64,000 nt of DNA, from the NCBI GenBank assembly GCA_022496805.1, contig CM040094.1, forward strand, positions 5,913,501 to 5,977,500, in the 5' to 3' direction. The notes below the pieces were generated by a model. That model worked only from the letters and a program-made list of their open reading frames with translations. It was not told where the DNA came from and made no database searches. This DNA is from Pohlia nutans (lineage: Eukaryota > Streptophyta > Bryopsida > Bryales > Mniaceae). Both the position numbers and the translations under genes were made by a program. Positions 36,180 to 48,590 of the stretch are shown piece by piece (position 1 is the stretch's first letter; every line of letters starts with the position of its first letter).

Positions 36180-39100
36180 TTAAATAATAAATATGATGAA
36201 TCCAATTGTAGAGATGTGATCTTCACATCGACATTTACAACTTTTCTTTGAACATGAACTCCATTTTTGTTTTTCATCAAACATTTTATACCAAATCTTT
36301 GAAAACAATGTTCACTTCAATAAGGACATTAAAAAGTTCACCAAACCAAACGATCTTTTAAAAATTTTTATCAATACTTTCGAGAATTTATATCTTCAAT
36401 ACTTTCAATGATTCATATATTCAACAATTCATTTTTTAAATCTTTTAAAGTAAATTTAAAAGCACATCGATTTTACTATTGTTTTTTCTGTTGATTTAAT
36501 AAAAAATAATTAGTATATACATTTTTTTATCCTTTTATTTTACTTTATTTTAATGTATTATTTGCAACATATGTGATTGTTTGAATTACCAATGTGCCAC
36601 ATTTTTAAATATGATATGTCTTTAAAGTCATGAGAATTGAAAACATTGTATAATACCTCCAAAATTTTCAGAGTGTTTCCAAAGATCTTATTATAATTGT
36701 CTTCACGATTATGCAATTCCAACTTCATCATTTTGTTTTCATCTATACATTGATTAAAATAAATTTATATAGAGAATAAAGTGAATTTTCTTAAAATATT
36801 TCCTCAAAATAATTACATATAAATTAAATGAATTCTTCTATGATTAGCAATTTACCCGATATTTTTTTGAGCTTCATGTCTTTCAATGAAACAGTTTTTT
36901 TTAAATTCATTATACAAGCAATATCATTAGCTTTTGATTCTCTATTTTCAAACCTTTTCTGCAGTAAATATGATAAAAATATTGATTTACTAATACTGCA
37001 GCTAAAATTTATCATGTAAACAATATAGTTTCATTAAATCATGATAAAATAAAGAAACAATGCTTACTTGTAATGTTGTTAATTGATCTTCCAAATTTGT
37101 TTGTTTATTGTTGCATTCAATCTATAGGACAAGGGTATCATTGAATAATTATATTAAAATTTCAAAATGAAGTGAATATTGAAATGAAAAGATCCCTACT
37201 AAAATTAATTAATAAATGTATTGTAAATTTAAAATTCAATGATAAAAACCTGATATTGCATGAATTCATCTTTATATGATTTGATGTTGTGTAAATGACT
37301 TGTAGACATTTTGCTTAATTCTTTTGTGGTTTTATTTTTTGCCAATGTTCGTTGAGCTTGTAATCTTTCAATTACAATCAATTTGAAAAAGTTTCACATA
37401 TTTATCTTAAAATTGATGTAAATTGTGTGAAATAATGAAATTTATTTGTATATAACTTATTAAATTCAATACATTACATCCTAATATTTTCAAATGTATA
37501 AATTAATTAACATTGTTACATATTTTATGAATAAACTCTAATAAATTTTGAAACTACTTTTAATGAAAATTTTAAAATATTGAAGAATGTGCTTACAATG
37601 ATATTACAAGAATATTGTAATCATTTTTTAGTTTGTACTTTTCTTTCATGAAGTCTTCTAAGTTTGATAGTAAAATGCACAAATCGCCTAATTTTTTATC
37701 CTACATATTTAACAGTTATAATAATAAAAATACGATAAGGCCAAAAATATATAAATTTATTTTGAATAATGCCAAATAAGATTTTAAATTTATTTTAAAT
37801 TAAATTAAATGTATTTTAAAGAATATTTTATATATATTTTTGTATGATCTATCACCTTTTCAGAAATGTATGTCTCCAATGCGTATATTTCAGTTTTTAA
37901 TAAAGAGATATCTTCATTATACTTTTTTTTCATCTATTTTTTCCAAAATGTAAAACTTTAATTTAATTTTGATAAAAATAAAAAGTAAATCAAATTTGAG
38001 ATATAATATAAAGTGCAATGTAATTACCAATATTGATGTTCAATAATACTATTGAAAAAACCCTATATGAAAAATCTACTATCTAATTGCTTTTTTTACA
38101 TGAAATTGAACATTACATTTTCAAATTTTGTTAAATATTGATTATAAACATTGTACAAACTGCATTGAAATTGATCCTCCCATGTTTTAGCACAAATGCC
38201 AATTGTAATAGTTTGTTTTGAGATATTGTCTTTTAATGTTTGTTCATGTATCATGCATAATTTGTCCAATTTCTTATTTGAGTCTTCAACATATCGATTA
38301 TTTGACATCATTTGCGTATTGCACGTTATTGATAAATCTTCTTTTACAATCTATAGCATCATTACAGTATCTTTTATATAATTTTTTTATCAAATTTTTT
38401 TAATTTAAATAATTTAAAAACTGAGATCAACATGATGTAGTTTAATTTTAATGAGTGAATTTAAATTCATTTAGATATTACTTCTAATTATATATGTAAT
38501 ATTTTACAAAATTCATTATCATTACATACTCGTAAGTCATTTGTTAAAATTGAAATTTCCTTTGAAGTGTTTGAAAATGTTGTTTTAGTGTCTAAAAAAA
38601 GCTAATATAATATGATTGATACGTTTTAATTTCATTGTAGTAGTGGTTCAAAATCTTGTATTCTGATGATAGTGCATTCTTTATGATTTTTTCAATTCTA
38701 GCATCCTGATCATTTATGGAATTGAAATTTAAAACATTGTAATATACAATGCAATTCATCATTTAGATAAATAAAAAAAATTCAAATTACAATCTAAACA
38801 ATTTATTTTATTTTATTTTGGAGTAATATATTTTTTTGCAAATGCTTAGGTATGATAAAATAATATCAATTGTTTAAAAAAATGAATTCTCCAAAATATA
38901 TATATTAAAAACTCTATAATTGATTATTTATTTCAATTGGGTTTATTATTATTATTTTATTTAAAATTTAAAACAATATACTAAAATTTTGGTAATATTG
39001 TCATTTCTAGTTCTTTTTTTTTTTTAGTAAATACTTTAGAGACCCTTTGTTGCATTCAATTTTATTTTATTAAATATTATGTCAAAATTTGTATCTAGGC

Positions 39101-42100
39101 TAGCTATTTGGCTGTAAAGAATATAACAAAGAGCCAATATGAATTGTATGGGGATAATGTAATGCAAATAAAATTCAAGTGAGCTAGTCATATCTATATA
39201 AGATGTTTTCTATTCCCAAATTAAAAGGATACAGACGTGCAAGGCGTAAAACTCTTATGAAATTATAGATTTACTAATGCATATAGTTTAATAAAATCAA
39301 AATTTTAAACCATAAATAATCAAATAATCAATTTTAAATCATACTTTTTAAAGCATATACCGTTTTTGTTTGCATTGATGCTAGAGCATGTTCCATGATG
39401 TCCTGAAGTACATAATCATTTTACATTGTTCAATGATTTTCAAAATAATCAATTCTTGTAAAATCCTATCACTTGATATTTTATGTTGTGTTAAGGAGTA
39501 AAGTACAACGATTAAATTGTTTTCATGAATGGATAAATTATTGTATTAATCACCTTGTCGTGTTCATTCATTTCGTTCAACGATTGGTGGTAAACAATAT
39601 CTTGTTTGGAAAACATATTATTTAATCTACACCAAACAAACAATCAAATGAAGTTGGTCCATAGCTGCTTTTTATATTAACCAAGCACAAAATTAAAATT
39701 TAAAATTTTTAGAATGAAAAATTCCTTAATGAAAACAAATAAAATCAAGTAAAAAAAAATTTACTCATTTAATCTTGTTGAAAAGGTATTGTAACATGTA
39801 AGCATGTTCTTTTGATATTTTTCTTTTTCATCCATAATTGTGTCTTTTATATTTGATAGATCATCAATTAGTTTTTCCATGTTGTCTTCATTCTATTCAT
39901 TTATAATAAAACAAACCATATTTTGTAATTTGATGTTAGAATATTTCGATAAATCTTGTATTTCAGTATTATAATGAATTGTTTTGAAATACAAATTAAC
40001 CATTCTAATATTGCATATATAATTGCAAAAGATAATGAATGGATTTTAATATATTGATGGCTTTAATATTATTTATTGAGTACATTAAACCCTTCAAGAT
40101 TTTATATTGTATGTGGAATAATTTTGGTACATCTTAATTCAAACAATTTCTCTGAAGGTCTCACTATTATATATGAATAATTCATCACATCTTTAACTTC
40201 CAAATGTTTTGTTTCGAGGTTTTTTAACATGAGTATAGATGCATTATATGCCTACACAAAATCAATAAAAATCTTTTAGTCTTAATATTCCATGATTCTA
40301 CTATTTAATCAACGAGAATATAACATCAATAAATTATTATTATTAAATTTAAATTTACGAAATGATATACAAACCTCTTTTGATCTAAATATATATCTTG
40401 AAACAAATGCAGCAATTTTTTAAAATTTAGATTCCATATGTCTTCCAAATTTTGTTATTTCATTGATTTTGTCATCAATTTCTAATAACTACAAAAAACG
40501 AACATTAGATATATAATAAAAATAATTCAATTATTGTGTATAAATATTGTTGTAGCAATGTAAGCATCATATGACTTGAAAGTTTCACTTGAAAAATGAA
40601 CTTAATTGTAATAAACATAATATTAATGATAACAAACATGATTTGTTTAATAAATTTCTTAAAATAAAATTAATGAATTACTTAATTTTTTTCTTATTTA
40701 TAAATTACAATTCAACCCCTATCCATCCCGGCATCCATATTTTGAATTTGTTTGAGTGACTTTCCCTTCGAAGTGCTGTAAATTTTGCATATAGTTTAGT
40801 TATCCTAAAAGAGGAGTTGTTTTTGAACAAGATACCATGTGTTTTGCTTTAATATACTCTTATTTTTGCACTCTTAATAGTTGAAAGATGTAAAAGAGCT
40901 TAGTAGCCTCTCATTATTAGGTGTGTAAGAGCTTGGTGGTCTTCAAACTCTTTTAGTGTTTGATCTCAATAAATAAATAAATAAAAACTTGAGGAACTCC
41001 CCTCATGATGTCTAGTTAGAGTAGTAATATTTTCACATCAATCTAAGATGTAATGAGAATTTGGGAATCATTTGAAAGCAAGGCTCTTTTTTTTGGACAA
41101 TAGATCCCCTTGAACTCTAGTTATCATGGGAAATTTTTCATCTCAATCCATGTTGCTCTAAGTGTTTAGAAGTCATTTTAGTGCACAAGTCTATTTTGGA
41201 CAATTTTTGCTTTTTGGATCAAATGGGTCACTTTTCAAACTACTTTTTGACATTAGAAGGCCATTTGAGGGCACATCAAATTCTTTTCATGAGTTTTTTT
41301 TTGGTAAAAATGTGTTTATATGATAATTTTGAACCACTGTAGTTTAATTCTTTTCATTTGAGTAGTTTTTAAGAACAAATTTCACCTTTAACGTGTTGCT
41401 AGGAAACTTTCAACATCCATTTTTAAGTCTAAAACATTATGATCTTGCAATCTATTTGGCCAAATGACTCCAAATTTGATCCACATCATCTACAACATGT
41501 ATGGGGCTACACGATTGTATGGTTGAGATTTTTGTACCTCACTTACATTTAAACCTATAACACAACAAAAGCAATGATATTTTTGAACCCAAAAATGTTG
41601 GGGGCGGTTATGGGTTAAAGGATGAAAACAATAAAAAACGTACTTTTGTATAACACTTGAAAGTGAATGAATTAGTTCCATGTACACGTTCTTCAATGCC
41701 ATTATGTATATTGACTACCTCATTGTTCACTTTTATATACTCATTTTTAAAATGCACAATCAATGCATTATTTTTATCTGATACAAAATAAAAACTTCAC
41801 ATAATTAAAATCAAGATGTTTGTGGATTAAATTATTTTGAGGGTTAAATAATTTTATTTCAAATGTAATTCACATTATTCTTACATACATGTATAAAGAA
41901 AGGCTAATATAAAGAAGAGTTTCAAAGTAACTATTAAAATTAATAAAATCATTTGTAGTTTATATACAATTATGTAAATTCTAGAATTTATTCAAAACTA
42001 TTCAAATTTTAAAACACTAATTGCATGCAAGGATACATATGATGACAATATTTTGGAACACTACTTTTCATCCATTTAAAAGGTTCTACAAAATTGTATA

Positions 42101-42228
42101 AGGTATTATAGAATCAAAATGAATTTGGTTTAAAATGCATTTGTACATTTGGAGATTCTACTACATGCCTTTTAAAGTGATGATTTAATATATATAGATA
42201 TATGTATATGTATGTATATGTATATATA

Positions 42229-42307
<79 letters not shown>

Positions 42308-43941
42308 ATTGTTTTAAAAGACAAGTCCAATTAGTCTTATATTGTAGAACAATCTCAAGAAAATTGTCTCACACAGATTCGTACCAAAATTCAAGTACTA
42401 TAAATGGAATTTTTTTTGATGAGTTTATACATATAAATATTTGTTAATCAATTTGGCAAGGATTTGTGATGTTTATTTTAAGTTAATCAGCTTATATCAT
42501 TATAAATCTAAATTTTATTAAAAAAATTAAAAATATATGTATTCAATCAATTATTGAATGTGAAATTAATTAAGTTTAAATAGCTCATTCAAGTGAGCAA
42601 TTCATAATTTTTATATAAATTCTATAAATTATAAAGTTTGACCTTACATATATGTTTTTTGATAAAAGATTCAAGTGAAATGATATGATCGGTCCATTTA
42701 ATAGCATGTTTTTTGAGCTGGGAAAAGAAACCAAATCTATTATGTTAATTTATATATTATGAATTTATTCATCTATATTTTTCATTTTTCATTTTTTCCA
42801 AGAAGATTAATAGTTCTAAGTATCAAATAAAATATTTTTAAAGTATTGTAACAAAATGATTAGAATTATTTTAAAATAAAAATAAAATCTTACTTGGGAA
42901 TTATATGTCTCTTTAAGTATGATAAAATTTTCCATATCAACTTTACATTGTTTTTTGAAGATTGCATCAATAGCATCATTAAGGTATTTCATTGAATGGA
43001 TCATCTACATAATATGATTAAAAATAAATATGAATACATACATTTTCAAAATTATGAATTTTTGCAAACACACAAAGTTTATATAAATACACAATAAAAA
43101 TTTCATAATAAATTTATTTGAAAAAATTACAAAAGAATGATCTTCATAGATATACTTTTTAGACTGAGATTATAAATTATACGTATCATAGATATCATTA
43201 GTATAATATACAATGATTCAATAGCATTGAATTTACTTACACTATTAATCATACCCAATGTTTGTTGAAAAGTTTGATTGTGAACATTTTTGAATTTCAT
43301 ATCCAACTCTAATATTCTTTTTTCACTGTCTTCTTTTTTAGCATCAAGTTCATGTTGTGTTAAAGTCAACTGATTCAATTATCAATTATATTATCATAAG
43401 AATTATACATTAAAAACGTCAAATCAAAGAGTAAAAAATCAACAAGCATGTTTTTCATATTTTTTTATGCAACCAATTTTTAATATTAAAAGTACAAATG
43501 GCTTGACAAAAATAAGAGTCAATAGTCAAGTAAGATCGTGATGCGTACCTTGTTTTTTAGATTTCTATTGTTGTACATTAATTCTTGCATGTTTTTATAG
43601 GATATTTCAAGATCATTTTGTAACCCATCAATCTAAAAATTACAAAAAAATATTATTGCAAGATAGTATTTTCAGTAAAAAAATCATAAATATAAATAAA
43701 CAACTATACCATTGCTTGAAAAAACTAACAAAAATGTGAAATTCAATTGAATATGCTCAATATACCTTCTTTTTTCCATCATCAAGTGAATTTTTGTTTA
43801 ATCCATTTGACAACTTCACCTCCTTTAATAAACATTTTGTGCGAAATAACTTTTTTTTGATGCGAAAAGGTTATTTTCCTACAAGGTAACAAGTTTCTTT
43901 TAAGACCACCAACTTCCAAAAATATCAATGATTTCAAAAAA

Positions 43942-43997
<56 letters not shown>

Positions 43998-45387
43998 TTT
44001 ATCTTTTTATTTTTAACAAATATTACAACTTACAAGGAAAATAATCGATATGATATATGCCAAACATACATTCCTACATTCAAAAAACAATATCAAATTT
44101 TAATAACATACATCTTTATTTCACATACTTTTTTAAGAATGTCGGATATCAATTTACTAAATATTTAGTATTTTAATTCAAAATAAGAATACATAAATAA
44201 CATATTAAGAAAAATGATCACGTTGTTGGTATCAATAAATTTCAATTAATGTGATGTACATTTTTTTTAATTATTGACTTTTCTTAGTTTACTGTTGTAC
44301 TTTTTATGTTTTATCATATGGATATTACTTATATAAAGTATTGAATTAGTAGTTAAAACAAATAGGAATCGACATGTACCGAAATTTTGAATTAATAGAA
44401 TTTATGATTGATGGTAAATCATTAATAATCTTTTTTAATTCTTTTAGAAATTCCACCTAAAAAATTGAAAAATTATGAAAATTTAAATATGATGTAGATT
44501 CTGAAATAGAGTTGGCTTCATAATTTTGTATTTTTAAAATATATTTGATGCATTCAATAAACATATAAAACTATTTAAATGATTGGAATTCAATCACAAT
44601 AAATGAATACGACCAATTTAATTCTAAAATGGCATTTTTCCATAATATTAGAAAATTGTGTAATGAATTTATAAATCAATATTGTATAAAATTACTAAAT
44701 TACTTGGTCTTGCCATTTGGATTCAAGCATTTCTATACTTTTAGAACATTCTTGAAGGCTATTATTGAAATGATCCTACAAGACATTCAATAAATTGAAT
44801 TAGGTGTATTTGACACGTTAATATTACACTTATATCTTCATAAAATGTCAATTAATTTTTTCAAATCTTTAATAAAAATTAAGTAGATGAGCTATTACAT
44901 TATAAACATGAACGTTAACATTGGTCAAAATTCAACCTTTAAATGTTTAAGCTTTGCACCATGGCTAATACGCATATCCTTCATAATAAAAAATAAAATT
45001 TCAGTTTTCATTTATTTCGTAAATAATTGTTTATTTTATAGTAGGGCTAAAACTTATCAAATATTCATCGAAATATGTAGTTTGTTTTTGTTATTGTGGT
45101 GAATGTTTGTAGAGAATTATGTCATGTCTTTGAATTTAATTTTCATATCAAAATTATATCTTTGCAACAATGAAAATTTCAAAAAATATTCACCTCAATA
45201 CATTTGGTTATCATTGTAATTTTAATTTTTTGTGCCTTTAGGAAAGAATTTAATTTGTCATGATAATCTTGTTTAAATGTTGATATTTCTTTTTGAAACT
45301 CAACAATGAGATCATTAGTTCTTTTTGTAGCCCTTTCTTTTTCATTGTGTATCTACATTGAAAATAATTAGATACACTTTGTGAATG

Positions 45388-45456
<69 letters not shown>

Positions 45457-48400
45457 ATGGATTATTGAGAAAAAGAAATGAAAAATCTACACATAAATTA
45501 AAATTTTATTTTAAACTACATCATATATATAATTACCCTTTCAATAATGACATGATGTGAATCTTCATGTTCCTATAAACAATCAATGAAAAAACATTTT
45601 AGAACAAATTCATTTATCAGTTTCAATTAAATTAAAAAAAACTATATTCATGCATGTGAATCCATTACTAAAATATGTATTAAATACATTTATTAATTCA
45701 AAGTTTGGAAGTAACAATAGATTATTATTATTATTATTATTAATTTATAGACCTTGATGATTAACTTTGATTCATCAATGGCAGCTTGATATTGGTCCAT
45801 TTGTTCAATTTGAAGCATTGTCATACAATCTTTATCTCTATAATTCTTTACGGAAATAAAACATTATATTAATTTTAGTATATGATTTTTTATAAAAATA
45901 AAATTTGTTAGTTTTTGTTTTGATAATATATAGTTTACACACAACACATGAAAGCTTTAAAAATTAGTCCTAGAAATTATTAAAATTAGATTTTAAAAAT
46001 AAAAATAATATAAAAATGAATTACCTTTGTAATTGTTTGATTTGTGTAGTTGATTGTTCTTGATAGGATTCAAACATGTCACGAAGAAAATTTTCACGTT
46101 TTTTCATTTCCTAATATTATAACATCCAAATTTAAAAAATATTAGATTTCTTGTGCATGGAAATGACTTCATTGAAGTTAAAATTGAATTTTCATAAATA
46201 TCATTATTTTCTTTCATCAATTTGCTTGTATTGATTTTGCATTCAAAACACTAATTTAAATAACGACTCAAAATAGATTAAATTAGAATAAATAAAATAT
46301 GTAAGTAGTAAGCTTTGTGATTACCATTTCATTGAAAAGTAATTCTTCTTGATATTTTTTGATTGTAGCATTATGTTCTATCATTGAATCCTTTACATTA
46401 AATTTATAAAATTAATATTGATATTACATAATCAAATCTATGTTTTCTAATTATTTTCACAATTGAAAAAAAATTACTCTTATTTTTTATACTAAATCTC
46501 AATAAACACTTTTTCATATTAAAATTTGGTAATTGATGACAAATAGTTACAAACTTCATAGGATTTATTCTTTATTTTATTTTCAAGCATAAAACGCAAA
46601 GTATCATTCTAACAGTAATACATATTTTTAATGCAATTTAACGTTATACCTCTAATATTTGTGTGTTATATTTTTCTTGAGCATTGTAACGTATAGAATC
46701 TTTAAAATTTTGAATATGAGATGTGGTGTCTTTTAAAATGACTTGAATTTCACTGTTAAGTTTTCTTGGACTCTATTTAGATGATTTTAACGAAAAATTT
46801 TTAGTTATGTATTACAATTGCATAGTGCAAATTTTTCATTTCATATATTTACAATTCAAATAATATACACTTACAAACAAAACTGAGTATTGATTTGAAA
46901 CTTTTCCATTCAAACAACCATATCATGAGCATCAATGGGCAAAGTCCAAAAGTGAATTTGCAAAAGTTGTAGTGTGCGATATATAACACATTACTACCGA
47001 AGTTTGAAGAGAAACTCAATTGTGATTTGAAAGAAAATGAATTTCAAAGTTAGCCATGTCTAAAACTCGGTTTTGTGCGCTGCAAGTTGGAAGTACTTTA
47101 AATTTTGTGAATTTTTTCTTATAGCTTCAATAAAACTTTTTGTGCCTTGGCATGTTGGTATACATCGTTTTAGACTGTTGTACGCAAAAATTGAAGGAAG
47201 TTGACATTTATAGAATTTAAAATATCGACAATTTGACAAACATGCAAATGATGTTGGTTTTCACGATATTTGAATTTTTTTTTGGATTTGAGAGTTTGGG
47301 ACTGCATTGGCCATTGTATAGAGAGCATAGGTTGCAATATGACCATTGTTACATCTTAATGCCTTTACATTTGAAATAGTTGTTGAATAGGCCAATGCGT
47401 TCAATTTATATATTGGAGCTATACGATGTAGTTTTTTGGTTTAGGATTTTTGTACGAAAACTAGAGTTTATGACGCACATAATCAATCCTACAAATCAAA
47501 ATTAAAAAACATATTATTTTCCATATCATCAAAAATTTCAAAACTGCCAGAAATTACACTGACTTTCATAAAATTGACAATATTTTGATGATACTGAACA
47601 CAAAAAAAACAAGTTTTTCAATTGGTTAATTGAGTATGTGCATCATTAACCCTAGACTTTGTACAAAAAAGTCAAACCAAAAAACTGCATCATACAACTC
47701 TAATATATAAATTGAACACTTTGGCTATTCAACAACTATTTCAAATGTAAAGGCATTAAGATGTAACAATGGTCATATTGCAACCTATGCTCTCTATACA
47801 ATGGCCAATGCAGTCCCAAACTCTCAAATCCAAAAAAAAATTCAAATATCGTGAAAACCAACATCATTTGCATGTTTGTCAAATTGTCGATATTTTAAAT
47901 TCTATAAATGTCAACTTCCTTCAATTTTTGCGTACGACAGTCTAAAACGATGTATACCAACATGTCAAGGCACAAAAAGTTTTATTGAAACTATAAGAAA
48001 AAATTCACAAAATTTAAAGTACTTCCAACTTGTAGCGCACAAAACCGAGTTTTAGACATGGCTAACTTTGAAATTCATTTTCTTTCAAATCACAATTAAG
48101 TTTCTCTTCAAACTTCGGTAGTAATGTGTTATATGTCGCACACTACAACTTTTGCAAATTCACTTTTGGACTTTGCCCATTGATGCTCATGATATGGTTG
48201 TTTGAATGGAAAAGTTTCAAATCAATACTCAGTTTTGCTCGTCACTGTATATACATGTTTTTGGATTTCAAAAGCTAAATTTGTCACATTTTAATTTTAC
48301 AATTTCTTAACGCTTTTATGTTTTAAAAATAAATCATTTGAAAACATTCTTAGAGTATTGATAACTTATGTACAGTACAGAAAATACACATTTAATTAAA

Positions 48401-48590
48401 TGAAGTATTGTATTTTTTCTTACATCTTCTGGTTCTTCTTCATTTGTTGAATTTGCAAAATGGTGAAGTAACATTGTAAGTTGAGTCAATTTTTCACTAA
48501 GTTGATCTTCAATGCGTGACCAATTGCTGATTGTTAGCTCACTTGGTTGATTCATTTTCAATGCTTTTTTTATATTTGTAATCACCAATT
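36180..48590 (-). CDS. Cryptic multi-exon coiled-coil protein gene (about 31 mini-exons, about 970 aa), possibly decaying
   Basis: Function and family are not recognised. No long ORF exists, but the minus strand shows a chain of short exons with acceptor (TAG/CAG) and donor (GT) sites whose phases agree. In order: 48590-48424, 46772-46650, 46608-46555, 46390-46325, 46110-46025, 45837-45753, 45572-45537, 45352-45194, 44775-44704, 44456-44380, 44156-44129, 44073-44034(?), 43912-43851(?), 43822-43766, 43632-43549, 43369-43241, 43004-42894, 40488-40375, 40251-40189, 39892-39765, 39626-39554, 39402-39361, 38705-38530, 38350-38117, 37933-37856, 37700-37597, 37364-37250, 37121-37068, 36958-36856, 36742-36657, 36296-36180(?). 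Most introns are phase 0. The peptides are Lys/Glu/Asn/Gln/Leu-rich and heptad-like (e.g. [19 protein letters not shown]), so a long coiled coil is inferred. The provisional last exon ends in a Cys-rich tail ([10 protein letters not shown]). The 5' end is unknown; the first exon has a possible start MNQPSEL. Lesions: an in-frame TAA at 40420-40422 and a one-base shift at a T7 tract near 38592-38598. Confidence 0.7.
40420..40422 (-). other. In-frame stop codon inside a coiled-coil exon
   Basis: The exon 40488-40375 has good acceptor and donor signals, and only one frame is open upstream of this TAA; the same frame is open after it ([11 protein letters not shown]). The neighbouring exons enter and leave in phase 0, which fits this frame. 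So either a nonsense change has hit the gene or this exon is skipped or alternative. Confidence 0.55.
42188..42304. repeat. (TA)n microsatellite
   Basis: Interrupted TATATG/TATG units lead into an uninterrupted TA run of about 65 bp. It lies in the 2.4-kb intron of the coiled-coil gene between exons 42894 and 40488. The Tyr-Ile repeat ORF it generates is an artefact. Confidence 0.95.
43937..43996. repeat. Poly-A followed by (TA)n
   Basis: A run of more than 20 A continues directly into about 19 TA units. It is intronic to the coiled-coil gene, just upstream (on the minus strand) of one low-confidence exon. Confidence 0.95.
45392..45453. repeat. (TA)n microsatellite
   Basis: About 30 uninterrupted TA units, intronic to the coiled-coil gene between exons 45537 and 45352. 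Confidence 0.95.
46867..48247. mobile_element. 1.38-kb near-perfect palindrome, Tc1/mariner-like foldback element
   Basis: The two halves are inverted copies of each other. From about 46877 inward to about 47500, and from about 48237 inward to about 47600, they match with only scattered differences; the centre near 47557 is diverged. The outermost right end reads (outward complement) CAGTGACGAGCAAAACTG and the left CACTTACAAACAAAACTG. Both are flanked by TA, as expected for a Tc1/mariner-type insertion. No transposase ORF is present. It lies in the first recognised intron of the coiled-coil gene. Transcribed, it would fold into a roughly 650-bp RNA hairpin. Confidence 0.85.

Noticed and set aside
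42202..42447. Tyr-Ile repeat protein
   Set aside because: It is the translation of a TA microsatellite.
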